From Patagioenas fasciata (Eukaryota > Chordata > Aves > Columbiformes > Columbidae): a stretch of 64,000 nt of DNA. Shown here piece after piece: positions 10,955-23,258 of this stretch. Within the stretch, counting starts at the first letter, position 1. Every line of letters starts with the position of its first letter. The position numbers and the translations under genes were made by a program. The notes beneath the pieces were generated by a model. It ran no database searches. It saw only the letters and a program-made list of their open reading frames with translations, and was not told the origin of the DNA. Location: positions 6,434,945-6,498,944 of the forward strand of contig NC_092541.1 in assembly GCF_037038585.1 (NCBI RefSeq). The letters are read 5' to 3'.

Positions 10955-13900
10955 CTGCAAAGTGGTATGTAACAGGGAGACAACCCTGGACTGAAAAACT
11001 GCTACCCAAGCTGGCAGCATACACGCATTCCAAGGGTGGAGTTAATTTTCCCTAACACAGGAGTCTAATGGTATTTGAGACTGCCTGTGGTATTCAGGAC
11101 TTTCAAATGACTCTGACAAAGGGCTTGCAGGAGAGTCTCAACTTCTCACCAGGGCAGGTGGGATCCCTGAGTGTGCAAAAATGCCACTAGATGTCAATAT
11201 TGAGACATTGCTATTCAGGCAATAGACTCCTCCCGCCTCTGATGCCTTCACATCAGTGTCCCTGTGCCCAAGTTCTGATCTTCTGATCCCCCAGCTCTTT
11301 GGGGGAGAGCTGGTCAACACAGCCACTGATGTCAAGGGAGTTTTTCAGGTCACTTTAGTGGACACCTGCATTTGACCATGTCAATTAGTCTGCTGGCTTA
11401 ATTGACCTCACTAAATAGATCTGCACCTAGGTACAGATATCAGGTGTTAAGGCACCCACATCACAGACACAAATGTTCACTGCATCTGCCTAACTCCAGA
11501 AGCCACATCTGCAGCTGATTTCCCCCTCTGCAACTTAGGATGACTTACATCCGTGCATCAAGTCCCTGTCCCTCTCCTTGGCTGATAATTTCAAGCCAGC
11601 ATCATTTTCAAAAATGTGCTTAAAATGGAGCTAAGAACAAGAATGGCATAAACCTTCCTAAGTTTTTGTGACCAAAGCTACATTTGTTTGCTCTGTGCAT
11701 GGCCAAAAATGGCCTGTGGAATGTGTTTTATTTTTCTTAAGACTGATGGCTGCTCCACCCTTTGGAGGGATCAATATTGCTCTGTTGGCTGAATACAGTC
11801 TCTGAATCACTGTCTTGGATTTAGACTATCAGCTGAGATGAATCCTGTCCTTACTTTGCTGCTCATACAGTTGTCGGATTTCACAACATCGGTAACATGG
11901 AAGATACCTTGGGATTCTGTCTGCGATTTTTGAGCTCTTCTGAAACCGTGGTAGAAGCCTGGATGCACTAAGGTATAAATTGCCGTTAGGTAGCTATGTG
12001 TAGGGAACCAAATCAAAGCTCCACAATGTTGATATTAAACATGTGTAAGATTAATCATATCCACTGCTGTCTAAACTTTTTAGCTCTTGCAATGAACCAT
12101 GAACCCAGTTCATCGACTAAGCCAAGAAAGAGGCATTTCTGTGGCAGACAATGACATTCCCAGAAGACCACAAAGGACCTTTTTAGGGAGATCATCAAAT
12201 GTCATCTTGGGAAGGGAGAAAACTAGAGTAAAGCAAATTAAATAGCACCGGTGTAATGACTCACACAGGAAAAGCACTGAGAAAGAGCTCTTAATGTAAT
12301 TGCAAAATGGAGCAAAGTTAATGACGCTAAATTAAGACTTTTGTTTTCCTTCTTCTAGACAGGTAATGTTAAACCTTTTGATAAAACATATTGCACATGG
12401 CAAGGCAGGTTATACATAGATGTGACCTGCACACATGCAAAAGATCTTTTTTCTGGGTACACGTTAGTTTTATAAAAGGCTACATAATTGAATTGTTTGT
12501 AAGACAAAAGGTCTTCCTCTCAGGAATATTTGGTTTTCTCAGTCTGCATGGTGAGTACTTCTCTCTTCCTTTACAACAGAAGTGGTTTTTTAAGAGGAGG
12601 TTTTCTAGCCCTCACAAACTTCTCTAAATGTGCTGTCCAATTAATTTATTACAAGTAGTCACTTCATCGATATAAATATTCCATATTATTTTTTCTCCTC
12701 CTACTCTTATCTCTGCTATAGCTCAGTATTTGGTGATAGATTAATATCAGGATTCCTGTTCACCTGTGCAGGTAATTCATCCTTCTTTCGTAGTAATAGG
12801 CATAAATTAAAGTGTTTTCATTAAAATCATTGCACAAGAGTCCAGGGAGTATTCATTTCTACAAGTCAGTCTTCTAAGTCTGAGGAAGTACTTTAGGCTC
12901 AGTCTATTGTGAGCAGAGAGAGCAAGAGGGTCCAGAAGGCAATTTTCAGACATCTTAATTACCTGCTTAAGATGAAGATGAGTTATCATTAACTGATTAG
13001 AAAACCTTGTGCGTATTTTAGGTACCTCATTTAGGGCATTTGGCGGCACAAAATGATTGGTTTGTTTGCATACATAACAGTGTCCAGTTCCTTTTGAAAA
13101 GTCCCAGGGTTACCTGACCGGCCCCCCTTTGTGTCCCCTGGGGGCAATGGTCCTCCACAGAGCCTCCCAGTCCTTTGTAGATGTCTCATTAGTCTAGGAA
13201 TTCTAGTAGATATTTCTGATAGTGCTTAAAAGTCAGTAGAATAACTCAGTGGCATTTTACACCTTATGATCTCCTGTCTCATCTCCAGGTTGCAGGAAGC
13301 TATGAGTACACGTCCAATCTGCCAGCACTGTATAGATGTGTAGATGTCCTGCATACTCAGTAGTGCCTAAGATATTATTAGACACCTGTGTTTAAGCCAC
13401 TGAGTTCCATCCCAGTTGTCCAAGTGTAAGTTACTCACCACAAGTGTGATTTTTCTCCACCTGAAATCTACATATCTGTCTTTTTGGTTTTGGTTTTGTT
13501 TGGTTTTGGTTAAAGGATAGTCCTAGGCAATCCAGGAAACCAATTCTTCTCATGTAATTGAGGTATCTACCCTAGCATGAGATGAATCATGTCCTACAAA
13601 CATCTTTTATGTCCATTGTTCAAAAAGTGTTTCTAGATGATTTGGTCATATCTACAGGAAAGATCTTGAGGGCAGAGGAGCAGACTCTTCTGTTTGTTTT
13701 TGGAGACAGGCTCCTCTGTTCTTTCAGTCACTCCTCAGCAAATCCAGGGGCTGATCACCATGTGTATTTCATCAGGGAACAAACTCTTCTCCCATATTAG
13801 CAGTACGACAGCCTGTTATTCTTAGTAAGGTAGAGTTGTGTGAGATGAATTTAACTACGAATTTGACACCAAGGGCCAGAATCACTGTTGAGAGATTTCC

Positions 13901-15574
13901 TTAAACCTTGGTAGTGGAGCTATTCACAAAGGCCATGTTCAGACAATGATGCTCCTTGTCAGAGCTCCCCGTGACTGTGCCTGTGCTGACGTGTTGCAGC
14001 AGGGTCACCCACCACAGAGCTCCAGTCCTTTAGCTCTCCACTCCCCTGCAGATTTCCAATTTTATTTTCACTGTCTTTTTAGGCTCTGAAGATCAGAGAA
14101 ATAGAAGAAGGAAGAGTCACTGCTTCATGCTCAGTAACTTCTTCTACAGTGTGGATTCATTTGCCTTTGCATGCTTAGCATTGGATTTGCGTATTGCTCA
14201 GAAAGGCAGTGTAGAGTTCATCTTAGAAACCAGTGAGGAGGGGTAGCACGCAATTGAGAGTGGAGATCTTATTGAGCCTTGATGAATCCTCTTCTTTGGA
14301 AGAACACCCAAGAAAAAGGGAACACGGGCTGATTTCAGGAAGAAGGTTTTGGACGTTCTCGCTCATTACTTTCGTGTGTGTGCTGTGCTATTTTCTTCTC
14401 TCAAAACATTTTTACCTGTCTAAAGATAAGTTGGGGATGGAGAATCAAACAGCACTGACAGAGTTCATCCTCCTGGGTGTTATTGATGATGATCAACTCC
14501 GGTGCATGCTCTTTACCATCCTGTTAGTCACCTACATCTTGACATTAACCAGTAATATTCTCATTATCACCATCAACCTGATGAACCATCATCTTCAGAC
14601 TCCCATGTACTTCTTCCTCAGGAACTTTTCCATCTTAGACATTTGCTTTACCACCATTCTTGTCCCCAAAGCACTGGCTAATGTGGCTTTAGGCAAAAAA
14701 CAATTTCTGTAAGGCACTGTCTCATTCAAGCTTTTCTCTACTTCCTGCTGGTAGCACTGAGTTTTCCCTGTTAGCTGTGATGTCCTTTGACAGGTACGTG
14801 GCCTGCAAACCTCTGCAAACCTGTACGCTATGTGACCATTATGAGTTCACAGCTCTGCGCCCTGCTGGCGATGACTGCCTGGACTCACGGGGCTGCCGCA
14901 TTCTTTGTCCATCACTGGTGTATTTCCAGATCCCATTCTGAGATTCAAACACCATTAGTCATTTTTTTCTGTGACAACACACAAATGATTCAGCTCAAAT
15001 GTGGAAACACCAGGGTCCTAGAGTGCATGAATTTCATCTCAGCAGTGTTTATCCTACTGGGCAGCCCAGCTGTTACAGCTGTATCCTACATCAACATCAT
15101 TATTACTGTGTTCAAAATCCCTTCTGTGACTGGCAGACAGAAAGCCTTTGCGATCTGTGCCTCTCACCTCACTGTGGTGTCTGTCACATATTGCAGCTGT
15201 ATTTTCTTGTACCTCACACCCACCCAGACCAACAGACTGGACCTCAGCAAGTTGCTGTCCATCTTGAACACCGTGGTGTCTCCTCTGCTCCATGCATTCA
15301 TCTATAGCTTGAGGAATGCACAGTTTCAGGTGGCGTTAAGGGAGAGCATTAAATGGAATATAGTAATTTCTAAATACCCAGAAATTTGAGGTGCTGTTGA
15401 ATGTGAAAGAAAATGGTTTAATAACATTTCTGTCTCTCCTTTAGGCAGCCATCCATTCACTGACATACCTGTTCCTACACATCCACCTATCCACCCATTC
15501 ATCCATTCATCATTCCATCTACAAACATTGTCAATAATCTTGTAAATTATATAAACCTGTTCTTTCAGTTCTTT
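10955..15574 (+). repeat. Inverted duplication, left arm, block A
   Basis: This 4.6-kb block reappears in reverse complement at 58908-64000. Position 10955 (CTGCAAAGTGGTATGTAACA) pairs with the last base of the window, so the repeat probably continues outward on the left side and beyond the right edge. Inside lie the OR6-like pseudogene at 14437-15389 and otherwise non-coding sequence. Identity in the receptor part looks like about 98% by eye. Compared with the right arm, this arm lacks a solo LTR near 13366 and a roughly 45-bp AT-rich stretch near 12385, and has about 250 extra bases at 13665-13915. Confidence 0.9.
14437..15389 (+). pseudogene. OR6-like olfactory receptor pseudogene (left copy)
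   Basis: Single-exon class II olfactory receptor broken by several changes. The N-terminal half (start [16 protein letters not shown]2 motif [13 protein letters not shown]) is open to a stop at about 14710, after an A6 run at 14695-14700 that shifts the frame. A second shift is needed near 14745-14755 to reach the STEFSLLAVMSFDRYVA segment. Near 14800-14822 a partial tandem copy of CTGCAAACCT disrupts the region after DRYVA. The C-terminal half (14787-15389) is open and includes the SHLTVVSVTYCS segment and a TM7 reading SPLLHAFIYSLRN where NPxIY is usual. Resemblance is to OR6-family receptors. The in-frame extension upstream of 14437 is not receptor sequence. Confidence 0.85.
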
Positions 15575-17530
15575 CTTCTTCTCATTTGTTGCCACAAGCC
15601 TTCTGGTTTTCTCCGTCTTGCATGACATAGGATAGTGGCAGCTAGTCCACAAATCACTCTCTTACTGGGTAGTCCAAGGCCACATGAAGAACAACGGGAA
15701 GTACAAAGGCGTTTCTGCAAACAACATCGCTGTGTCATTTAAGGAGCCACTTGTACACACAGAACAGTGCCTTCCTTCAGTTGAATGAAATCAGAGTATG
15801 GAAAGGTATGAGAGAGAGGGAAACACGATGTCATCAGCTATCTGTGAATAAATGCCTGAACCTTCCATCCTCATGAGTCTCAGTGATACGTTGCATGTGA
15901 TAGACCAGTCTCTGATGTATACATACTTCACTCTGAGCACCAGCGGATAAAGAATGTCAGGTACCTCTGTAATCCAGTGAGTGAAGGTGAGATGAATGCT
16001 AGATGTTTTCTGAAACAAACTGCATACTTTTTGCTCACTGATAAAGGAAAGAGTGTCAAATTTATAACATTTCCAGGTTTTAGTAATTCACGTGATGCTT
16101 ACTGGAACCCATCTCATTTAACTTTAGGAAACTGGAATGGGACTAATCTTACCTAACATCAGTGATGGGATTCCGCACCTGATTTGGACCTTTGTATAGG
16201 CAACCAAAATAGGTGTCAGGATATGTGTACAGATGGTCATCCCTGGCCTACCCTAGGAAGACAGCAACAGGAGTAATTAGAAGGCATTGCAGACAGAATG
16301 TGCAATGTGTATACGGTTTGACCTGACTCAGGGCACTGCTCACAAAACAGCGACATGGGAAATGATAGGACACTATTGATAACAACTGGGGAGTATGAGC
16401 TCAAGAGAGCTAATCAACAAGGTAGAAATTATCAGAGCAATCATGTCATAAAGATCAAAGAAGTCTTTAAAAGCAGCAAAACCTAGGCTAATGAAGAAAG
16501 GGCAAGCAGGGGTGGGCATTTTATTTAAGGGGTAGATAGTGATATAGGGGAAGAACTTGGGAGGGGAAAAGGCTATCAGGTGAAGCAACTCATGTGATTG
16601 TGACTTTAGTACAACTGTTAACCAACCCTTCTCCTAATCAGTGGAGTTTGGAACAGGAGAGGAAACTGTCATAACCATACTTGTGTCTGACACCTTCATG
16701 GTTCAGAGACCTGCTGTCTTTTCCTAAAATTTAGTGAGGGAATATCTAGGGCACAGGAAAGGCATTCTGATTTCCTAGTGAAGAACTCCCTTTCACTGGC
16801 ACCTTGTGTGACTTTAGATGCTCTAGACTACAGTGAGAACAGGGCTAGTAGATACCGCTTAGGGACTCCACAAGATTCACGGCCTGTATAGTAGAAATAT
16901 CTTAATGGAAACACCTTTCTGAGTTTCAAAGATGGCTTAAATAGAAGTGTTTTAAGGTATCAGAGTAATTGTTGTGGTTTGGATGATAGAACACAAGATG
17001 CACCATATGGTTTCTGGAGCAGCAGCTGGAAACAAAATGGAATAGCCTGGGACATCTAAAAGGGCCCTAAATTCCGAGGAAACATGATTGCCTCAATATA
17101 CTTTTTGAGTAATAAAGAGAAGTAAGCACGTTCAAGGCATTTGTCATTTGAAAGATGGTCTCCCTACATGGAGGGATTCATAGCACAGAATTGCCAACAG
17201 GATCTCAGAATATCCTCTGTAATATCAAAGGCAGCTTAGAGCACTTGTCTAGAATTGGTGAAGTCAATTCCTCTCGCCTTTCTGTTCAGTAATTTTCGAT
17301 GGACATTTGTCCCTCAGATTTGCTAATCCCGCTTTGTATCCTTTGGAGTTTTGTCATTAACAGCAACTAAGGGAAATAACACAGCATAACTTTCTTTTGT
17401 TTGGTATCCTGTACATTAAATATTACAAAAGCCTGCTGGTATCAGCTCACTACCACATTGCATTAATTCTCCTTATTCTCACCCTCAGACTTTCCACCCT
17501 GTTCCCAAGAAGGCTGCACACAGCAAGTTT
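15575..17530. other. No gene seen; segment missing from the right arm
   Basis: Start of the 7.7-kb stretch (15575-23258) present only on the left side of the inverted duplication. I see no convincing exon, RNA gene or mobile element before the protease gene. Confidence 0.45.
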
Positions 17531-17539
17531 GAAGATGCT

Positions 17540-17545
17540 TTTATT
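17540..17545 (-). terminator. Poly(A) signal AATAAA of the serine protease gene
   Basis: AATAAA on the minus strand about 225 bases downstream of the protease stop codon (17771), a plausible 3' UTR length. Position-based inference only. Confidence 0.45.
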
Positions 17546-17770
17546 GGTGGTCAGAAAGCAGAGCAGGAGGTGGCACTGTTGCGCAGCAGTGGGAGGAAGG
17601 GAATAATGTGAATCTGTGTGTACTTGGGACTTGGGTTTTTACCTTAGCATCGAGAACCTCCTTAGCTCAGAAGCCTGTGCCTATGCCGTGAGAGCATTGC
17701 TGACCCCACCTGAGCTGCCTCTGGAAGCCTCTAAGCATCAGCAGGTTGTGGAAATGGGCCGTGGAGCACT

Positions 17771-20700
17771 TTAGTAAGAGGAGGGAGAGTCAGGTAGGTC
17801 TTGGAGTGCAAACTTTCTCAGCTCTTTACGTATCCAGGGTTCAAAATAGGAGACTCTGGTAAATACTTTCGGGAAGATGCGATTATTGTGTCCGTAAGAA
17901 ACAATGCCATGAGCCTTCCCATTGCAGACTAAAGGACCACCAGAATCACCCTGTGGGGTAAAAGGAGTGGTAGGGTCAGATATGTCAGAGCATAGCTTCC
18001 CCTGCCCTAAGGAAGAAACTGCCCCTCTTGCCTCCCTCCTCTTTCGACCATCTCCCTCCAGGCCCAGCTCCACAGGGCTTGTAGCTGCCTTACTACTCCT
18101 CTAAGCCAATCTGTGGAGCAGTTCAGGTCTGGAGCAAAAACTGCCTTCACATCCCTGGAAAGAAGAATCTTCTGGTACTTCAGACACATGGAAATATCAA
18201 AACCAGCCTACTGTGTGTGGAAGATATCACAAATATGAGATGAGATCTGCAGCCTGCTGGGGCTGTGGCTGGGCTGGGTAGAGTATGCCCAGGCATGTTA
18301 AAAGGCACATGATGCTGGTGACTGGGCAACTGCCCCCTTGTTCAGGGAGCACATCAGCTTCAGACCTCCCGAGAGGAGCCGCAGCACATCATCCTGAAGA
18401 ATCTCGTTCAATTTTAATCCCCTTCATCTCCCACCTGAGAACCAACCTGACTGGCTATTCCCAACCTCATGCCAAACTTAGAGCCCAAAGCAACACGTAC
18501 ACGGGAAGGTGATTTTTTGCCATCCTCATCGCCACAGCAGATCATAGACTCATGCAGATAGCTCTTTTTGAAAGACTTCTCACATATGTCCTCACTCTGC
18601 ACCTTCAGGTCCGCCTCCATCAGCACACTGGTCTTATCCCGTGTTGTTGATGTCCAGCCCCAGCCAGCCACTTTGCATCTAGTTCCTTTCTTAATATGCT
18701 CATTGTGCCTGGGCAAGGGGACACACTGCACTTGCTTAGTCAGCTTGGCCTTTGGCTTCAGCTGCCAAGCAGAGAGAACATGTGGTTAGAGCAGGCAAAG
18801 GCATGGGAACAAGTTCATGGGGTTGGGAAAAATGAGCAGGGAGATCCCTCAGGTAGCACGTACGTGCCAGGGCATACCTTCAGCAGCATTATGTCATTTG
18901 CAAGGGTATCTCCTGAATAGTTGGGGTGGATGACCCAGCGGCCAATGTGGAACTTCTGCTGGCTCAGCTCTTCCTTCTTTATGTTGTGGGCTCCCAGAGT
19001 CACAGTGATATTCACTCCCCTGCCAGGAAACACCAACATGTTCCATTTACACTGACTGCAGCAACACGGCCTACCCATGGCAGACAGTTTGAGGGTGGTG
19101 GTGGTGGGACATTCCTGCCCAGAAATTAGTTCTCAGGAAGTTGCCCTCTGTAGCCTGGATTCCTTCCACATTGAATTGAGAGTCCCTTACTCCATGCTGA
19201 CATACATCTGAGGTGTCCCATTCTGAAGACCAAGGGGAATCAGAGAATGGGGGACACTGGCCTCTCTTCTCCAACAGTAGCTCTGACCCATGGTAGGAAC
19301 CATGGACCAGAAGAGTGCTGCTGAGGAGTTCTGTCCCAGGCATGCGCCCTGGCAGACAATTCCTGCAGCTCACAGGGGATGTGTAGCAGATGCATTTCCC
19401 TTCCCCTGACCCACCTTCTCTCCCACCGCCTGCCCCCAGAAGCACCAGAAACTGCTAGACCAATAGACCACTATGATCATGCACACACTCCGTGGTCAAC
19501 AGACAAGGACCTTGACCAGTGAAACGCCTTGGTTGAGAGAAGTTTCTGGACCACTACCACAAACAACCACAGCTCAAACTCAACTAGAATATAAATGGAC
19601 CCCCCCAGAGACCCCCTTCGAGTTGGTGTCCCCAGAGCAGTGGGTGTGCAGTCTAAGACTCTCCTCCTTAGACTGGCCATCTAAGGAACATTTGAACACT
19701 GAGAGGACTTTCTGAACTGGTAGGCAATCTTCTGGGTACCCTTGAGAATCCTCACTTTGTAAGAGTGGGAAGACGCACATTTTGGACCATCAGTCTAGAG
19801 TCTGGGATCTAGTCCCTTGAATCTGAATTGGCTGTATAGTAATTGAACTCCTAAGCAGTATCCCAACCTGTGTATTATAATGTTGGAGTGCTGAATGATT
19901 TTGGAAAACCCCTTTAATAGTTGGTTGTCTGCTAAACAGTTCTGGTTAGAATAAATCAGTTTGGAGCTTATCACCTGCCTAAATAGATATTGGGGTTGTC
20001 TCCATGACAGGATGACTGGGCTCACAGAAAGCCCTGCTGTGCCTGCAGAGACACAGAGTACTCTTTCACCCCAGACCAGGACTGTGATTCTCTATGACTC
20101 TGTGAAACTTGAAAAAATCCCCCATACAAGAAAGACAGCCCTTACGTTTTACCAGCCACGCAGTGAGCTGCTGAGAGCACTGCATATGGGCGAATCAGGA
20201 ATCCTCCACAGTTAGATGTACCTGACTTACTTCCAATTGATAAATAAGCCATGTAGCGCCTGGAGTGGGGCCGAGCTACCCGCCCACCAATGATCCTTCC
20301 TGGAAGAGAGATGGAAAGCGTTAGTATCACATGTGCCACTGTTTCCCATCAAGTTTGGAGAAGCATGAGGAGAAAGGGTCATCCTCTGGCAGCATATGCC
20401 AATGATGCTAATAACTTTTCTTCCATGGGCTTTCCAATGTATTGCCTACATACAATGGAGAGAAAAACAAGCAACACTTCCAGGGGATGACTGACTGCAC
20501 CTGACTAGGGATGTCTAAAATGCCATCAAAGGGCACAGTTCTAGTACCTGTAATGCACAATTGGTTTCAGCCACAGCCTGAGCTGAGAGATAGAACTAGA
20601 ACAGGAGAGCAGAGATATGAGAAAAGGTAAGGCAAGTACCAAACAGAATTCCAACTCAGTGCCCATTTCTGCCCTTGCATGTCCTCCTCTTAATCCCATC

Positions 20701-20771
20701 TCTCTGTACTCACCAGCCCCAGCCCATGAGACAAGGAGAAAAGCACTTGTGAGCGGAAGAAGAAGTAGCAT
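17771..20771 (-). CDS. Granzyme/chymase-type serine protease
   Basis: Complete five-exon gene on the minus strand: 20714-20771, 20146-20299, 18878-19019, 18501-18761 and 17771-17950. GT/AG borders and phases agree throughout; 795 nt, 264 residues. Exon 1 is a signal peptide ([19 protein letters not shown]). A Gly-Arg dipeptide precedes the mature N-terminus IIGG. Exon 2 ends after the catalytic His (SAAHC, residue 65), exon 3 carries Asp (NDIMLL, residue 113), exon 5 starts at GDSGGP (Ser 208). This exon plan is that of haematopoietic granule proteases (granzyme B, cathepsin G, chymase). Residue 191 (chymotrypsin numbering) is Ser, so the Cys191-Cys220 bond typical of most trypsin-fold proteases is absent, as in that group. 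Two N-glycosylation sequons (NIT, NYS) are visible. The protein is probably stored in leukocyte granules and activated by removal of the dipeptide. Which named granzyme it corresponds to cannot be settled by eye. Confidence 0.9.
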
Positions 20772-21890
20772 CTTCTCCTATTATCCTGAAGAGCCAAAAC
20801 AGTTGCTATGGCCAGGCAGGAGACAGGTACAGAATGGCAATCTACATATATGAAGTTTGGAGCGGAAACAGGAAACCTCAGCCTGCTATCGGCTTGTGTC
20901 ATTTACTGTTTCTGCTCTTCAAAACCCCAGACTGTGGTTTGGTGAGGGGTTCATGTTAGAATCTCTCATTTTTGACACCATCTCCCCCAAAAACTGGAGA
21001 GAACTGCTCTTGTTCGGAGTACCCAGGGTGCACAGTACTTCAGCAGCAACGAGAGTAGTGGGATATCTCCAGTCGAGTGTATATCTCATTGGATACCCTT
21101 GGTGAGAGCCTCCTTGGATCCTAGATGTGGGTTGGTTTTAGTTCTTTTTTTTTTTTCCCTATCACCTGATAGGAACAGTGAGACCTGGACAGGGCCAGAC
21201 ACAGGTCCTAGTTCTTGTCAGAGGGGCTGAGTGCCATCAGAGGTGCCCTTGGGATATCAAAAATCACCTGTCAGAGTACCTAAGGCACAGGACCTGCTGG
21301 AGACACACAACCTTGAGCACTAATGTTCTTGTCACTAGTGAAAGATGTGTTGGTTTTACATTGGAGTTTACTGATGACACCGGGTGATAGACTCATGCAG
21401 GTGAACAGGGACCACAGGAGGTCATTCAGTCTGACCTGGTGCTCAAAGCAGAGTCAGCTATGAGGTCAAAATTACTGTGTGCTTTATTCAGTCAGGTCTT
21501 GAAAACCCTCATATATCTGGCAACTTCCTGAGTGAAAGGGAGTCGGTAGCCAAGATACAACAAGGAAGGCAGAAGAACTGGCTTTGTCACAGAGGTCCCG
21601 GAACCACAGTATTCAAGTGAGAAGAACAAGGAAAGCCTGGGAATAACACCCGCGGTAAGGTGAGGGTCTAGATGACTAGACAAATCCATAGTGACAAAAA
21701 GTCCGATGCCAACCTGAGAAGTCAGTCTTTGCACCCAGGTCCAGACCAGCAGGTTACATGGCTGAGACACAGCTGGAGCTGGAGCTCAGGTGAGGACCAG
21801 AGTCAGAATCTCCTCTTCAAAGCAGCTCCCACGAGAAGGGGAGAAGCCCTGGCTGAGGCCTCTCTGAAGTCCTCCCTGAGAGCACTGGCT
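20772..21890. other. Upstream region of the protease gene
   Basis: Non-coding sequence 5' of the protease start codon. A short poly-T run lies at about 21145-21160. I see no other gene or clear promoter motif. Confidence 0.4.
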
Positions 21891-21894
21891 CCAG

Positions 21895-22245
21895 TGTTAC
21901 TTGATGGAAGGGACATCATTAACTACTTGAAGGGCAGTTCTAGCCAGGTGGGGATTGGTCTCTTCTCCCAGGCAGTCAGCAATAGGACAAGGGGGCATGG
22001 GCTTCAACTCTGCCAGGGGAAACTGAGGCTGGAGATTAGAAAGCAATTCTGTGCAGAGAGAGTGGTCAGCATTGGAATGGCTGCCCAGGGAGGTGCTGGA
22101 CTCACCGGCCCTGGAGGTTTTTAAACTGAGATTGGACACGGCACTTAGTGCCACGATCTAGTCAATAGACTGGAGTTAGACTAAGGGTTGGACTGGATGA
22201 TCTCTGAGGTCTTTTCCAACCCAGTTGATTCTGTGACTCTGTGTG
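21895..22245 (+). mobile_element. CR1 LINE 3' fragment
   Basis: Plus-strand CR1 3' end. It runs from the 'gtggggattggtctcttctcccaggcagtcagcaa' type segment through 'ggctgcccagggaggtgctggactcacc' to the terminal 'ggactggatgatctctgaggtcttttccaaccc...gattctgtgac'. Confidence 0.85.
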
Positions 22246-22249
22246 ATTC

Positions 22250-23258
22250 ACCCTCAATTGCCCTGGTTCTAATTTGTTTGTGGGCCTGGCCAGTCAGATC
22301 TCCAGGGTGGGGAATGGCTTAAGGTTTCACCCCTAATTCCTGTGAGTGGAGGAGCAGTGAGGAGGTTTGGCAGAGGTTGGAGGTGAAAGACTGAGAAGAC
22401 AAAGATCTTTGTGGGATTCCAGCTCCTGCTGCCCTTGGGCAAGTTCCCATCCTGGCTTTTCACGTTCCTTATTACACACTCCTGCAGCACAGTGCCTTTT
22501 AATATTTAAATCTTCTGAGTTTCTTCACACTTCTAAATTGTCCAGGCCTCTTCCTTTCTGAGGACTGCAAAGGGTCTGGCTCCCTACTCGGGCAGGGGGC
22601 GTGTGTGTCCAGTTGTACCCACAAGCCCCTCACCAAAACACTGAATTTAAACTTCAAAGTCGCAGAGCTGCAGTGATACCTTCATTGAAGAAATTCACAT
22701 GAGACAGAAAATGAGGCCGTGTGTTTGGCTCTCATTCCTTTTAAAATGTGGGAGCTCGGCCAGGCGGCCTCCCAGGTTTCCGTGCATTAGGAAGCGGCGT
22801 TACCTGTTAGGACTAGGGGCAGGTGGAGGAGAGAGAAGGTCCTTCCACTCTGCCTCTGTGCTGGGCTTTGGGCTTTGTGCAAGAAGCAAGAGCCACTGTC
22901 GTTCAACAGCAGCCCAACTGATGACTAAGCTGAGAAGCCAGCTCTGACCTGTAGTTTACTTCACATGACCTTGTCTTTGATTTTAGCCTCTTGCAGGCTG
23001 GGGAATTTTACTGCCTGCAGGCTGAAGGGACTTATTATGGGATGTCAACAGTAGCATTTAGGATTGTACAAAAAATACTATGGGATTTTTAAAGTGACAG
23101 CTAAAGGTGGGGAGGAGGAAGGGCTAAGGCAACCTGAGGAGAAACGTGTGTGGGACAGGGGGATGACAGGAAAAGGCTGCTTGTTGGTGCACTTGTCTGG
23201 CCCTGCGCTTTGCATTATGACCACAGTCTTGTGTTCTCATGAAACTCCATCTCTGTAA
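22250..23258. other. No gene seen
   Basis: Unique-looking sequence between a CR1 fragment and block B of the inverted duplication. No exon or repeat family was recognised. Confidence 0.4.

Noticed and set aside
12807-13049. 80-codon frame conserved in both arms (also 61851-62123)
   Set aside because: Conserved only because the DNA is duplicated; no splice sites, family motif or start context.
14233-14436. 68-codon N-terminal extension of the OR6-like receptor
   Set aside because: Olfactory receptors start at the MENQT-type methionine; the extension is 5' flank that happens to be open.
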